DNA from: Sphingomonas sp. TZW2008
GTDB lineage: Bacteria > Pseudomonadota > Alphaproteobacteria > Sphingomonadales > Sphingomonadaceae
DNA: 64,000 nt
NCBI RefSeq assembly: GCF_002117915.1
Contig: NZ_BDJB01000003.1
Coordinates: 434,001 to 498,000 of the forward strand
Direction: 5' to 3'
The notes under the pieces were generated by a model. It did not search any database and was not told the DNA's origin. It was given only the letters and a program-made list of their open reading frames with translations. The position numbers were made by a program, and so were the translations under genes. Below are positions 38,028 to 47,108 of the stretch, piece after piece; the first letter of the stretch is position 1; each line of letters starts with the position of its first letter.

Positions 38028-40808
38028 TCAGAAGCCGATCGCGAGCTTCGCGTACAGGAACCGCCCGTTGAAGCCGAACGGCGAGAAGTTGCTGTACGGC
38101 AGGAACTGGTAGGTCGCCGGGTAGCTGCCGCCGACCGCCGCCGGGCGCGGCCCGAACGGGCGGCGATCGGGGTAGACGTCGAACACATTGTCCGCGCCCA
38201 CCGTCAGCTGCGCGCCACGTACGTCGACGCTCAGCGACAGATCGGTCACCCACTTCGGGCTGAGCCGCTGATCGTCGGGGCCGAGTGCGGTGAGGCTGAG
38301 CGCATCCGCGCCGAGCGGCGCGGTCGTCTCAGGCGAAATTACCGAGCCGTAGCGCGTGGTGCGCGCCGACACGCCGATCCCGGCGATCTTGCCGTCGGTC
38401 GCCAGCACCAACTTGTCACGCGGCTGACCGCGTTCGAAGCGGATGCCCTCGACGCGCCCGAACAGGACGAGGCCGGGGATCTGCGACAGGCCGCTGAGAT
38501 TGTTCAGCCGCTCGTCGATCTTGTTCTGCGTGTAGTTATACGCTGCCGAGAAGTTCCAAGCGCCCAGCCCGCCAAGGTTGGCGCGATAGGTCGCCACCGC
38601 GTCGACACCCTGCGTCGTCGTATCGAGCCCGTTGAGGAAGAAGCGCGCCGCGCCGACGCTGGCGAAACCGTTGGCGTCGAGGATCGCCTTCACCGCGGCA
38701 TTCTGCGCCGCGGTGCCGACGCCGGCCGCGCCGAGGTTCTCCGACAGGACGATGCGGTCTTTGATCTTGATGTGGAAATAGTCGACCGTCAGGTTGAAGC
38801 CGGGGAACGGGTTGGCGGTGAAGCCCGCCGACAGGTTGAGCGACTTTTCGGGATCAAGCGGCTGCGAGCCGAGCGCACGCGCCACCGGGCTGTTCACCGG
38901 CACCGTCGACACGTCCACCGGCACGCCGGCGAGGAAGTTGGTCGAGGTGGTGGTGAAGAACTGCTGGTGCAGCGACGGCGCGCGGAAGCCGTTCGACACC
39001 GAACCGCGCACCGCGAAACCTTGCGTGAATTCGTAGCGCAGCGCGAGCTTGCCGTTCAGCGTATCGCCGAAATCGCTGAAATGCTCGTAGCGCCCCGCCG
39101 CCGTCGCGGTCAGCCCGTCGAACAGGTCGGCGTCGAACTCGAGGTAGCCGGCGAAGCTGTCGCGGTTGACGTTGGTGCGCGCCGAGGCGGGCAGCCCGCC
39201 GAAGCCCTGCGCGCCCGCTGCCGCGGTGCGGCCGGGGAAGGTGCACACGCCCGTCGCCGCCGCGAAGTTGCCGCCCTGCGCGTCGCAGTTCGCCCGCGTC
39301 GTCGTCTGCGTCGGCACGAAAAACGGGCCGGTGCGATAGGATTGCGGATCGCCGGGGCGGATCTCGAAGATCTCGTGGCGATATTCACCGCCGAACGCGA
39401 ACGTCAGCGGGCCGGCGAGCCCGATGTCGAACTGGCGCGACAGATCGGCGTTGGCGAGGATCTGCGAGAAGCGCAGGCCGCCGGCATCGAAGTTGCGCTG
39501 GCTGTTCGGCCCGAACGACACGTTGACGCTGTTGGTGGTGCGGTAGCTCAGCTCGTTGCGCCCGAAGCCGACCGAGAAATCGCTCTTGAACCCGGCGATT
39601 TCGGTGCGGATGCCACCGGTGCCGGCGAGATCGTCGATGCGCGACTGGATGAAGGGCAGATAGCCGTCCGGCGTCAGCCCGACGAAATTGGCGTTGGTCA
39701 GCGTCGCACCCGGCAGCACCGCGGAGAAATCGCGGTTGGTCGCGGCCGACTGCTGGCGGAAGTTCGCCGCCGACTGGCCGTCGCGATGGCCATAGGTGAA
39801 GAAGGCGTAGAAATCGGCTGCGCCGAGCGGCACTTCCGAATTGATGAGGAAATTGAAATCCTCGGTCTTCGCATCGCCGTAGCGGAAGTTGAGGCGGTTG
39901 AACGACGCCTCGCGCGCGTCGAACGTCGTCGTCGACGGGCGAATGTAGTTCGGCCGGAGGTCATAGCCCTGGCGGTTGGTGAAGCCGCGGTCGCGATACT
40001 CGCCGGTAAAGTTGAAGAATCCGCCGTCGCCCACGGGCAGGCCGACGTTGACGCCGTAGGTCAGCAGCTCGCCGTCGCGCGCCTTGCGCTCGCCGTCGCT
40101 GTTCGCCTGAAGGTAGCGCGTGTCGGCGGGATCGAGCACCGGCTGTCCGCCGTTCAGCACCAGCCCGCCGAAGTTCGACACGTCGTTCAGCGTCGTGACG
40201 TACTTGCCAAAGCTCACCTGCGCGCGGCCGCCGTCGCTTGCGCTCTTGAGCTGGACGTTGATCACGCCCGCGATCGCGTCCGAGCCATATTGCGACGAAG
40301 CGCCGTCGCGCAGCACTTCGATCCGCCCGATCGCCAGCGCCGGGATCTGGTTCATGTCGACCGCCGCCGAGCCGCGCCCGACGGTGCCGTTGATGTTAAG
40401 CAGCGCGGACACGTGGCGGCGCTTGCCGTTGACCAGCACCAGCGTCTGATCTGGGCTGAGGCCGCGCAGCGTCGCGGGGCGCGTCACGTCCGATCCGTCG
40501 GCGATCGACGGCTGCGGGAAGTTGAAGGAGGGCACCTGCTGATTGAGGATCTTGTTAACTTCGCCCAGCCCCGACGATTGCAGCGCGCTGTCCGAAATGA
40601 CGTCGATCGGCACCGGGCTGTCGGCGACGGTGCGGTTGGCGACGCGGCTGCCGACGACGACGATCGTGTTCTCGGGCGTCGCATCGGTCTCGCCGGCGGG
40701 CTCGGTCGAGATTTCCTGGCTCGGCGCGGTCTGGGCGGTCTGCGCGACGGCCGGCATGGCGACGGCGGCGAACGACACACCGGCGAGAAGACGAACGTAC
40801 TGACGCAT
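38028..40808 (-). CDS. TonB-dependent receptor
   Basis: Outer-membrane receptor of 926 residues. After the signal peptide (MRQYVRLLAGVSFAAVAMPAVAQ) the TonB-box-like TIVVVGSRVANRTV and plug motifs GEVNKILNQQVPSFNFPQPS, LRGLSPDQTLVLVNGKRRH and EVLRDGASSQYGSDAIAGVI are seen. The C-terminus ends in Phe (FLYAKLAIGF), as outer-membrane barrels do. This large VNGKRRH-type branch is widespread in sphingomonads and its ligands are mostly unknown. ATG 40808 follows GGGGG. Confidence 0.95.
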   Translation of the reverse strand: MRQYVRLLAGVSFAAVAMPAVAQTAQTAPSQEISTEPAGETDATPENTIVVVGSRVANRTVADSPVPIDVISDSALQSSGLGEVNKILNQQVPSFNFPQPSIADGSDVTRPATLRGLSPDQTLVLVNGKRRHVSALLNINGTVGRGSAAVDMNQIPALAIGRIEVLRDGASSQYGSDAIAGVINVQLKSASDGGRAQVSFGKYVTTLNDVSNFGGLVLNGGQPVLDPADTRYLQANSDGERKARDGELLTYGVNVGLPVGDGGFFNFTGEYRDRGFTNRQGYDLRPNYIRPSTTTFDAREASFNRLNFRYGDAKTEDFNFLINSEVPLGAADFYAFFTYGHRDGQSAANFRQQSAATNRDFSAVLPGATLTNANFVGLTPDGYLPFIQSRIDDLAGTGGIRTEIAGFKSDFSVGFGRNELSYRTTNSVNVSFGPNSQRNFDAGGLRFSQILANADLSRQFDIGLAGPLTFAFGGEYRHEIFEIRPGDPQSYRTGPFFVPTQTTTRANCDAQGGNFAAATGVCTFPGRTAAAGAQGFGGLPASARTNVNRDSFAGYLEFDADLFDGLTATAAGRYEHFSDFGDTLNGKLALRYEFTQGFAVRGSVSNGFRAPSLHQQFFTTTSTNFLAGVPVDVSTVPVNSPVARALGSQPLDPEKSLNLSAGFTANPFPGFNLTVDYFHIKIKDRIVLSENLGAAGVGTAAQNAAVKAILDANGFASVGAARFFLNGLDTTTQGVDAVATYRANLGGLGAWNFSAAYNYTQNKIDERLNNLSGLSQIPGLVLFGRVEGIRFERGQPRDKLVLATDGKIAGIGVSARTTRYGSVISPETTAPLGADALSLTALGPDDQRLSPKWVTDLSLSVDVRGAQLTVGADNVFDVYPDRRPFGPRPAAVGGSYPATYQFLPYSNFSPFGFNGRFLYAKLAIGF

Positions 40809-40925
40809 GAAGAAACCCCCTGTTATCTCGGGTGGCTTCCCCTCCACCCGTTTATGTGCGGAGGCTGCGTCGTTCAGCGGCGGCGCGCAAGCGGCTGATC
40901 GCCGATCGGTTGCTTTGCGACAACA

Positions 40926-40945
40926 ATGTTGCAGCGCGGCAACAT
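40926..40945. repeat. Perfect 7-bp inverted repeat upstream of the TonB receptor
   Basis: ATGTTGC and GCAACAT flank a 6-base loop. It lies between the stop of the AI-2E family gene and the start of the TonB receptor (both leftward). It may be an operator for the receptor or a weak terminator for the upstream gene. No T-run supports the latter strongly. Confidence 0.35.
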
Positions 40946-40952
40946 CGCTGCG

Positions 40953-42068
40953 TTAGCCAGTCGTGCCGGGAACCCCGTCCGCTGCGCCGTCCGAAGCATC
41001 AAAAGGCTCCGTGCGAGCATCGCGCTGCTCGCGCAGGATCTGCCAGCCGGTGAGGAATAGCGCGCCGAAGAGCGGGCCGACGACGATCCCGCTCAGGCCG
41101 ACGAGATCGATCCCGCCCAGCGTCGTCACCAGCACCAGCCAGTCCGGAATGCCCGTATCGCGGCCGACTAGGATCGGGCGCAGGATATTGTCCGCCAGCC
41201 CGATCACGACGACGCCCGACACGATCACGACCGCCGCCTGCCAGATCGCGCCCGTCGCGAGCAGGTAGATCGCGACCGGCCCCCAGATGATCGCGGGGCC
41301 GATCGCCGGCAGCAGCGCGGCGATCGCCATCAGCACGCCCCACAGCAGCGCGGCGGGCAGCCCGACGATCCAAAAGGTGATCGCGCCCAGCGCGCCTTGC
41401 ACCAGCGCGACGACGCCCGATCCCTTGATCGTCGCGCGCACGACCGCGACGAACTTGTCGCTGAGCCGCTGCGCCACAGTCCGCTCGAGCGGCAGCGCGC
41501 GCACCACCGCCGGCCCGATCCGCTCGCCGTCGCGCAGCAGGAAGTAGGTGACGTAGAGGCCGACGCCGAACGCGAGCAGGAACGCCGCGGCATTCGCGCC
41601 GATCGATAGCGCGCGCTGCGCCAGCATGCTGGCGCTGCTGCCCACCGCTTGCGTGATCTGCGCCTGCGCGCGTTCGAAACTGCCGAACCCGGCATTGTCG
41701 AGCAGGCGCTGCAGCCGCGTCGGCAGCGCATCGTGGATCTGATCGAAATAGGTCGCGAAGTTGATCTGCCCGCTGCGCATCTGCGCGTAGACGCCCGCGG
41801 CCTGATCGACGACCAGGCTGGCAACGATCATCGCCGGGATGACGACCGCGACGGTGATGATCAACAGCGTCAGCGCGGCCGCGCGATTGCGCTTGTCGGG
41901 CGCGCGGGCGAGCATGCGCTGGAACAGCGGCTGGAACAGCAGCGCCGCGAGCGCCGCCCACAGCAAGGCGCCGGCGAAGCTCGATACGATCAGCATCAGC
42001 CCGATCGTGATCAGCGCCAGAAACGTGATCAACCCGCCGTTCTCGACGCGGTGTCGCCGGATAGCCAT
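40953..42068 (-). CDS. AI-2E family transporter (UPF0118)
   Basis: Inner-membrane permease of 371 residues with about seven or eight helices. The family pattern includes LITFLALITIGLMLIVSSFA, PLFQRMLARAPDKRNRAAAL, GLYVTYFLLRDGERIG and the late conserved part WGPVAIYLLATGAIW, IPDWLVLVTTLGGIDLVGLS and GIVVGPLFGALFLTGW. Members range from AI-2 exporters to sodium-proton antiporters, so the substrate is open. ATG 42068 is preferred; GTG 42104 is an alternative that would add 12 residues. It is divergent from selO. Confidence 0.9.
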   Translation of the reverse strand: MAIRRHRVENGGLITFLALITIGLMLIVSSFAGALLWAALAALLFQPLFQRMLARAPDKRNRAAALTLLIITVAVVIPAMIVASLVVDQAAGVYAQMRSGQINFATYFDQIHDALPTRLQRLLDNAGFGSFERAQAQITQAVGSSASMLAQRALSIGANAAAFLLAFGVGLYVTYFLLRDGERIGPAVVRALPLERTVAQRLSDKFVAVVRATIKGSGVVALVQGALGAITFWIVGLPAALLWGVLMAIAALLPAIGPAIIWGPVAIYLLATGAIWQAAVVIVSGVVVIGLADNILRPILVGRDTGIPDWLVLVTTLGGIDLVGLSGIVVGPLFGALFLTGWQILREQRDARTEPFDASDGAADGVPGTTG

Positions 42069-42103
42069 GAACCTGCCGAAGCCCCCTTTTGGTATATCGA
42101 GCA

Positions 42104-42122
42104 CGCTAAACGCAGTTTAGCG
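42104..42122. promoter_or_regulatory. Inverted repeat in the selO divergent promoter region
   Basis: CGCTAAAC and GTTTAGCG form a perfect 8-bp inverted repeat with a 3-base spacer, in the 118 bases between the AI-2E family gene and selO. The position suits an operator acting on one or both divergent promoters. No matching regulator gene is seen nearby. Confidence 0.45.
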
Positions 42123-42186
42123 CAAAAAGTATGGGCTGCACGTCATCGCCGCTGAACGTGACCCGCGCACGGCGCGTTTGCATTGC

Positions 42187-43650
42187 ATGACCTTCCGTTT
42201 CGACAACAGCTACGCCCGCCTGCCGGCCCACTTCCACGCCCCCGCCGCCGCGGCGCCGGCGCGGGCACCGCGGCTGATCCGCGTCAACCATCCGCTCGCG
42301 CGCGAGCTCGGGCTCGATCCGGCCATGCTGGAGAGTGCTGACGGCATCGCAATTCTCTCCGGCCAGACGGTCGCGGAAGGGTCGCAGCCGATCGCGCTCG
42401 CCTATGCCGGTCATCAGTTCGGCAATTTCGTGCCGCAGCTGGGCGACGGGCGGGCGATCCTGCTTGGCGAGGTGATCGATACACAGGGCCGCCGGCGCGA
42501 CATCCAGCTGAAGGGCGCCGGCCGCACCTTCTATTCGCGCAGCGGCGACGGCAACGCTGCGCTCGGCCCCGTGCTGCGTGAATATCTGGTCAGCGAGACG
42601 ATGGCCGCGCTCGGCATTCCCACCACCCGCGCGCTTGCCGCGGTGCTGACGGGCGAGACGATCGTGCGAGACGCCGAGCTGCCCGGCGCGATCATCACCC
42701 GCGTCGCGGCGAGCCACATCCGCGTCGGTACCTTCCAGTTCTTCGCGGCGCGCGAGGACGTCGACGCGCTGCGCCTGCTCGCCGACCATGTCATCGCGCG
42801 CCACTATCCCGATGCCTCATCGGCCGACCGCCCGTATCGCGCGCTGCTCGACGCGGTGATCGCCGCGCAGGCGCGGCTTGTCGCGCAGTGGCTGCTGATC
42901 GGCTTCATTCACGGCGTGATGAACACCGACAACGTCTCCGTCGCGGGCGAGACGATCGATTACGGCCCATGCGCCTTCATGGACGAGTACGACCCCGCCA
43001 CGGTGTTCAGCTCGATCGACCGCGCAGGACGCTACGCCTATGGTAATCAGCCGCGCATCGCGCACTGGAACCTGACGCGGCTGGCCGAGGCGATGCTGCC
43101 GCTCCTGGCGGACGACAGCGATCCCGCGATCGCCGACGCGCAGGACGCGCTCGCCGCCTTCGGTCCCGCGTTCGAGCGCGCTTATCACGGCGGGCTGCGC
43201 CGCAAGCTCGGCCTGGCCAGCGAGGAAGCCGGCGACATCGATCTCATCAGCGAGCTGTTGACCAAGATGCAGCAGAACCAGGTCGATTTCACCTTGTTCT
43301 TCCGCGCGCTGGGCGATGCTGTGGCGGGTGACGAGGAGCCAGCACGCGCTCTGTTCGTCGATCCTACCGCCTATGACGAATGGGCGGCGCGGTGGCATGC
43401 GCGGCTGTCGGACACGGTGGGTGGCGAGGATCGCCGCGCGGCAATGAACGCGGTCAACCCAGCCTTCATCCCGCGCAACCACCACGTCGAAGCGATGATC
43501 GCCGCGGCGGTCGAGCGCGACGATTTCGGACCATTCGAGGAGATGCTTGCCGTCCTCGCGCATCCGTACGACGATCAGCCCGACTATGCGCGCTACGCGC
43601 AGCCGCCGCTGGCACACGAGCGCGTCGCCGCCACCTTCTGCGGCACGTAA
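42187..43650 (+). CDS. selO: Protein adenylyltransferase SelO (YdiU)
   Basis: Pseudokinase-fold enzyme of 487 residues that transfers AMP from ATP to Ser, Thr or Tyr of target proteins; E. coli SelO AMPylates proteins in oxidative stress. Family features are FDNSYARLPAHF, YAGHQFGNFVPQLGDGRAIL, DIQLKGAGRTFYSRSGDGN, HGVMNTDNVSVAGETIDYGP and the end TFCGT. The Cys near the C-terminus takes the place of the selenocysteine in eukaryotic SelO. ATG 42187 is chosen over TTG 42178. Confidence 0.95.
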   Translation: MTFRFDNSYARLPAHFHAPAAAAPARAPRLIRVNHPLARELGLDPAMLESADGIAILSGQTVAEGSQPIALAYAGHQFGNFVPQLGDGRAILLGEVIDTQGRRRDIQLKGAGRTFYSRSGDGNAALGPVLREYLVSETMAALGIPTTRALAAVLTGETIVRDAELPGAIITRVAASHIRVGTFQFFAAREDVDALRLLADHVIARHYPDASSADRPYRALLDAVIAAQARLVAQWLLIGFIHGVMNTDNVSVAGETIDYGPCAFMDEYDPATVFSSIDRAGRYAYGNQPRIAHWNLTRLAEAMLPLLADDSDPAIADAQDALAAFGPAFERAYHGGLRRKLGLASEEAGDIDLISELLTKMQQNQVDFTLFFRALGDAVAGDEEPARALFVDPTAYDEWAARWHARLSDTVGGEDRRAAMNAVNPAFIPRNHHVEAMIAAAVERDDFGPFEEMLAVLAHPYDDQPDYARYAQPPLAHERVAATFCGT

Positions 43651-43654
43651 TCGG

Positions 43655-44950
43655 TCAGGCCGTCCACTCCGCCAGATCGTCCTGCTCGCCGATCAGCGCG
43701 AGGCCGTGCGCGATCGACGTCAGCTCGCCCCCGGTCGCGATTCGCTCCGCGCCGAAGCGCCGGTCGAAAATCGCGCGGATCGCCGGGATCAGCGATGATC
43801 CGCCAGTTAGGAACACGCGATCGATCGCGCCTGCCTCGGTCGCCGCACGCGCCAGCGCGACGTCCATCGCCGCCTCAATCCGCGCAAGGTCGCCCGCGAT
43901 CCACGCCTCGAACTCAGGCCGGCGTACCGGCGCGCTGATCGCCACCCCGCCGCCCTCAAAGGCGAAGCGCGCTTCCTCGTCGACCGACAGGGCGCGCTTC
44001 ACCCGTCCGACCGCATCGTAGAGCGGGAAGCCCTGCTCGTTCTCGATCAGCGCGATCATCCGCCCGATCGCCGCGGGATCGGCGGCGTCACGCTGCAGCT
44101 TGCGCAGTTCCTCCAGCGTGCGGCGGTTGCGCATCATCGCTAGGCGGGACCAGTCGGCAAAATCGCTGAAATAGCCGCCGGGTATCTCGAGCAGCTTGCC
44201 GAACGAACGGTAGCTGCCGCCCTTGCCGAGCAGCGGCAGTACCAGTTGGTTCATTATCCGCTGATCAAAGCGATCGCCCGCGATACCGACGCCGGCGGAT
44301 GCCAGCGGCACGCAGCGGTGCGGCGCGCCGGGCGCGGCGACACGCACGATCGAGAAGTCGGTCGTGCCGCCGCCGAAATCCGCCACCAGGATCGTCGCCG
44401 GCTCGGTCAACCGCGCGGCATAGCTGTAGGCCGCGCCGAGCGGCTCGTAGACATAGTGAATCCCGGTGCCGAACCCCTCGAGCATCAGGTCGTAGCGCGC
44501 CCGCGCCAGCGCCGGATCGGGCCGCGCCCCGGCATATTCGACCGGGCGGCCGACCACCACGCGGCGCGGCCGATCGGCGAGCGCGCCGCCGGTGTGCGCC
44601 ACCAGCCGCTGCAGGAAGCGGCGACCCAGATCCTCGAACCGGAACGGCTTGCCGAAGATCAGCGCGCGCTCGAACGACGCGCTCGCCGCGACGGTCTTGA
44701 ACGATTGCACGAAGCGGCTGTCGAGCGGCGCATCGAGATATTCGGCAATCGCCCACGGTCCCGCTTCGTGCGCGATCCCGTCCCAGCCGCGATCATCCTC
44801 CCAGAAGCACAGCGCCGACCGGAACACCGCCCCCGCCGCCGCGTCGCCAGCAAGCTCGACCAGGCGCGACGTCCCACGGCCATCGGCGAGCGCCGCGACG
44901 GTATTGGTCGTGCCAAAATCAAGGCCGAGTGCGGTCGCGGCGTGATCCAT
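43655..44950 (-). CDS. Hsp70-family protein, YegD-like
   Basis: Actin/Hsp70-fold ATPase of 431 residues. The phosphate-1 loop is GLDFGTTNTVAAL, phosphate-2 VADFGGGTTDFSIV, and the adenosine motif VFLTGGSSLIPAI. The protein ends soon after, so it has only the nucleotide-binding domain and lacks the substrate-binding domain and lid of DnaK. YegD relatives are of unknown function. ATG 44950 has GAGGAG 8 bases upstream. It is convergent with selO and divergent from ohr. Confidence 0.92.
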   Translation of the reverse strand: MDHAATALGLDFGTTNTVAALADGRGTSRLVELAGDAAAGAVFRSALCFWEDDRGWDGIAHEAGPWAIAEYLDAPLDSRFVQSFKTVAASASFERALIFGKPFRFEDLGRRFLQRLVAHTGGALADRPRRVVVGRPVEYAGARPDPALARARYDLMLEGFGTGIHYVYEPLGAAYSYAARLTEPATILVADFGGGTTDFSIVRVAAPGAPHRCVPLASAGVGIAGDRFDQRIMNQLVLPLLGKGGSYRSFGKLLEIPGGYFSDFADWSRLAMMRNRRTLEELRKLQRDAADPAAIGRMIALIENEQGFPLYDAVGRVKRALSVDEEARFAFEGGGVAISAPVRRPEFEAWIAGDLARIEAAMDVALARAATEAGAIDRVFLTGGSSLIPAIRAIFDRRFGAERIATGGELTSIAHGLALIGEQDDLAEWTA

Positions 44951-45032
44951 GGCGCTGCTCCTCAGGCAATGCGGGGCGGCGCCTATCGCACGTCGATCCT
45001 GGCGCCACAACCACACTTCAGCGGCTTGCAAT

Positions 45033-45050
45033 TGTATTGCGTACAATACA
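45033..45050 (+). promoter_or_regulatory. OhrR-type operator upstream of ohr
   Basis: TGTATTG and CAATACA form a perfect 7-bp inverted repeat with a 4-base centre, 29 bases upstream of the ohr start. The AT-rich TAC/CAAT half-sites resemble OhrR boxes, and an ohrR gene follows ohr. Peroxide oxidation of OhrR Cys14 would release it and switch on ohr. Confidence 0.75.
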
Positions 45051-45079
45051 TACTAACGCAGCAAGCAAGGAGATGTAGC

Positions 45080-45502
45080 ATGAGCCATCTGTACACCACC
45101 AAGGTTACTGCGGTCGGCGGCCGTAGCGGCACGATCAAGAGCGAGGACGGCATCCTCGATCTGCCGCTCGCCATGCCCAAGGAACTTGGCGGCAAGGGCG
45201 GCGCGACCAATCCCGAGCAGCTCTTCGCCGCGGGCTATGCCGCATGCTTCGAGAATGCCGTGATCCACGTCACGCGCGCGCAGGCGGATAAGGTGCGCGA
45301 CGACCAGATCGAGGTCGTCGGCGAGGTCGGGCTCGTCCCCGCCGGCGCCGGCTTCGGCCTCACCGTCACGCTCGACGTCGCGATCAGCGGCGTCGATCAG
45401 GCGAAGGCGGAGCAGATCGTCCAGGCCGCGCACGCCGTGTGCCCCTATTCCAACGCCATCAAGGGCAATGTAGACGTCAAGCTCAACGTCACCGCGCGCT
45501 GA
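45080..45502 (+). CDS. ohr: Organic hydroperoxide resistance protein Ohr
   Basis: Cys-based peroxidase of 140 residues that reduces organic hydroperoxides. The N-terminal YTTKVTAVGGRSGTIKSEDG, Cys56 in AGYAACFENAV and Cys121 in AHAVCPYSNAIKGN are the Ohr-type pattern. AAGGAG lies 7 bases upstream. The operator at 45033 and the downstream ohrR imply peroxide-induced expression. A long in-frame extension upstream, inside the antisense Hsp70 gene, is not real. Confidence 0.96.
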   Translation: MSHLYTTKVTAVGGRSGTIKSEDGILDLPLAMPKELGGKGGATNPEQLFAAGYAACFENAVIHVTRAQADKVRDDQIEVVGEVGLVPAGAGFGLTVTLDVAISGVDQAKAEQIVQAAHAVCPYSNAIKGNVDVKLNVTAR

Positions 45503-45538
45503 GACACGAGCGAGGCCGGGTGCGAGAGGCGACGTGCG

Positions 45539-45988
45539 ATGACGGATGACGATCCCCTGCTGCTTGATCGGCAGGTGTGCTTCCCGCTCTACGCCGCCTC
45601 CAACCTGTTGAACCGGCTGTACGGGCCGGTACTCGGCGCGCTCGGCCTCACCTATCCGCAATATCTCGTGCTGCTCGTGCTGTGGGAAAAGGACGCGCAG
45701 TCGGTCGGAGCGCTCGGTGCGCGGCTGCATCTCGACAGCGGGACGCTGACCCCGCTGCTCAAGCGAATGGAGCGCGCCGGGATCGTCACGCGTGACCGCG
45801 ATCCCGCCGACGAGCGCCGCGTCATCATCCGCCTCACCCCCGAAGGCCGCGCGATGCGCGCGCGCGCGCTGCACGTGCCCGAGACGATGGCGGGCGGGTA
45901 CGATCCCGAAGGGGTCGAGGAACTTCGCGAGCGGGTGCGCGACCTCGTCGCCGTTCTTGCGCGTCACGATGCGAAACGCGGGACCTGA
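45539..45988 (+). CDS. ohrR: MarR-family peroxide sensor OhrR
   Basis: One-Cys-type repressor of 149 residues. It carries the reactive cysteine Cys14 in RQVCFPLYAASNLLNRLYGP and the OhrR pattern LGLTYPQYLVLLVLWEKDAQ, then the winged helix LHLDSGTLTPLLKRMERAGI with RDPADERRVIIRLT. It is encoded 36 bases after ohr and should repress the operator at 45033. Confidence 0.95.
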   Translation: MTDDDPLLLDRQVCFPLYAASNLLNRLYGPVLGALGLTYPQYLVLLVLWEKDAQSVGALGARLHLDSGTLTPLLKRMERAGIVTRDRDPADERRVIIRLTPEGRAMRARALHVPETMAGGYDPEGVEELRERVRDLVAVLARHDAKRGT

Positions 45989-46003
45989 CGAGGCGAGTTC
46001 GCG

Positions 46004-46246
46004 CTATTCCGTCGCGTGTCGGAGGTGCCGATTTCGCCTCGCCGCTGCATGAGCCGGCCAGACCAGCGGCGCGCTCTGCAGCATCATGGGGACGGCCAAC
46101 GAAGTCACGAAGCCGAGGGCCGCGACGCTCGCCAGGTAAACGCCTCTTGACTCGCGTCGCATCCGCCGCAGCAGCCACACGAGCGTCAGGCCAAGCAGCA
46201 GGCTTGCCGTCAACAACACGGCCAACGCGATCGCAAACGGCAGCAA
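46004..46246 (-). CDS. Hydrophobic membrane protein, possibly truncated
   Basis: Product of 80 residues from TTG 46246 with two hydrophobic segments (FAIALAVLLTASLLLGLTLV and VYLASVAALGFVTSLAVPMM). The same frame stays open upstream to a stop near 46378 and continues to read plausibly (TVFTLELASAWLPVRRIAA) without an ATG, GTG or TTG, so the gene may have lost its start. Family unknown. Confidence 0.38.
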   Translation of the reverse strand: MLPFAIALAVLLTASLLLGLTLVWLLRRMRRESRGVYLASVAALGFVTSLAVPMMLQSAPLVWPAHAAARRNRHLRHATE

Positions 46247-46518
46247 GGCGAGTTCGACCGACCACCCGATATCGCGCGCGGCGATCCGCCGGACAGGAAG
46301 CCACGCACTTGCAAGCTCCAGCGTGAATACCGTCGGCAGTCCGCCGCAACGAACGCGCTCACGGAACGGTTACAGCGCCCGCGACCTGCCGTTGTAGCGC
46401 CTGCGGATGAGCTCATCTCGCGGTGTGGGGCGGCAGCGTCCGTAGCTTTCAACCATGGCAAGACATCGGCCAAACACCGGGCTCGGCAACCCAGCGCGGG
46501 ATCGGCCGTTACCCGATC

Positions 46519-47025
46519 ATGGCAACGCTCACCATTCCGCGCTCCTCCCCGCTCGTCGCCGGCACCATCGTCGCCGGCGTGCTGGGCGCGAGCGCGCTGC
46601 TTGGCCGGCGCAATGCACCCGATGCGTCGCATCCCGGTGTCGCGCGGTGGTATCGCCGGCTCAGCAAGCCGCCCTTCACGCCGCCCAAGCCGGTATTCGG
46701 CGCCGTGTGGCCGGTGCTCGAAAGTGCGATGGCGGTCGGCGGCTATCGCGTGCTGCGCGCGCCGCCCTCACCGCAGCGCACCGCGGCGCTCGGCCTGTGG
46801 CTCGGCACCAGCGCGATGATCGGCGGCTGGACCGAATTGTTTTTCCGCCGCCACGCGCTCAGCGCCAGCACTGCCGCCTCGGCCGCAACGACGGTCGCGA
46901 GCGCGGGCTATGTCGCCGCCGCCGCGCGCGTCGACCGGCCCGCCGCGCTTGCCGGCGCCCCGCTGACCGGCTGGCTCGTCTTCGCCACCGTCCTCGCCAA
47001 CAGCGTGCGACGCCGCAACGCCTGA
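46519..47025 (+). CDS. TspO/MBR-family membrane protein
   Basis: Five-helix membrane protein of 168 residues in the TspO (translocator/benzodiazepine receptor) family, which binds porphyrins and heme-related ligands. The core pattern is WYRRLSKPPFTPPKPVFGAV followed by WPVLESAMAVGGYRV, with GGWTELFFRRHAL in the second half. It lacks several of the Trp residues seen in classic TspO. ATG 46519 starts a short hydrophobic N-terminus. The downstream hydrolase is 83 bases away. Confidence 0.85.
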   Translation: MATLTIPRSSPLVAGTIVAGVLGASALLGRRNAPDASHPGVARWYRRLSKPPFTPPKPVFGAVWPVLESAMAVGGYRVLRAPPSPQRTAALGLWLGTSAMIGGWTELFFRRHALSASTAASAATTVASAGYVAAAARVDRPAALAGAPLTGWLVFATVLANSVRRRNA

Positions 47026-47108
47026 TAAAGGGGAGCGGCGGCGCGGACTGGCATGCGCTTGCCGACTGCTGCGAAGCATGGGATTACGAGCGCGGAGAGG
47101 ATAAAGCC

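Noticed and set aside
38772-40898. Long rightward reading frame of 708 codons
   Set aside because: Antisense to the second TonB receptor; same Arg/Val/Ala bias, no motif.
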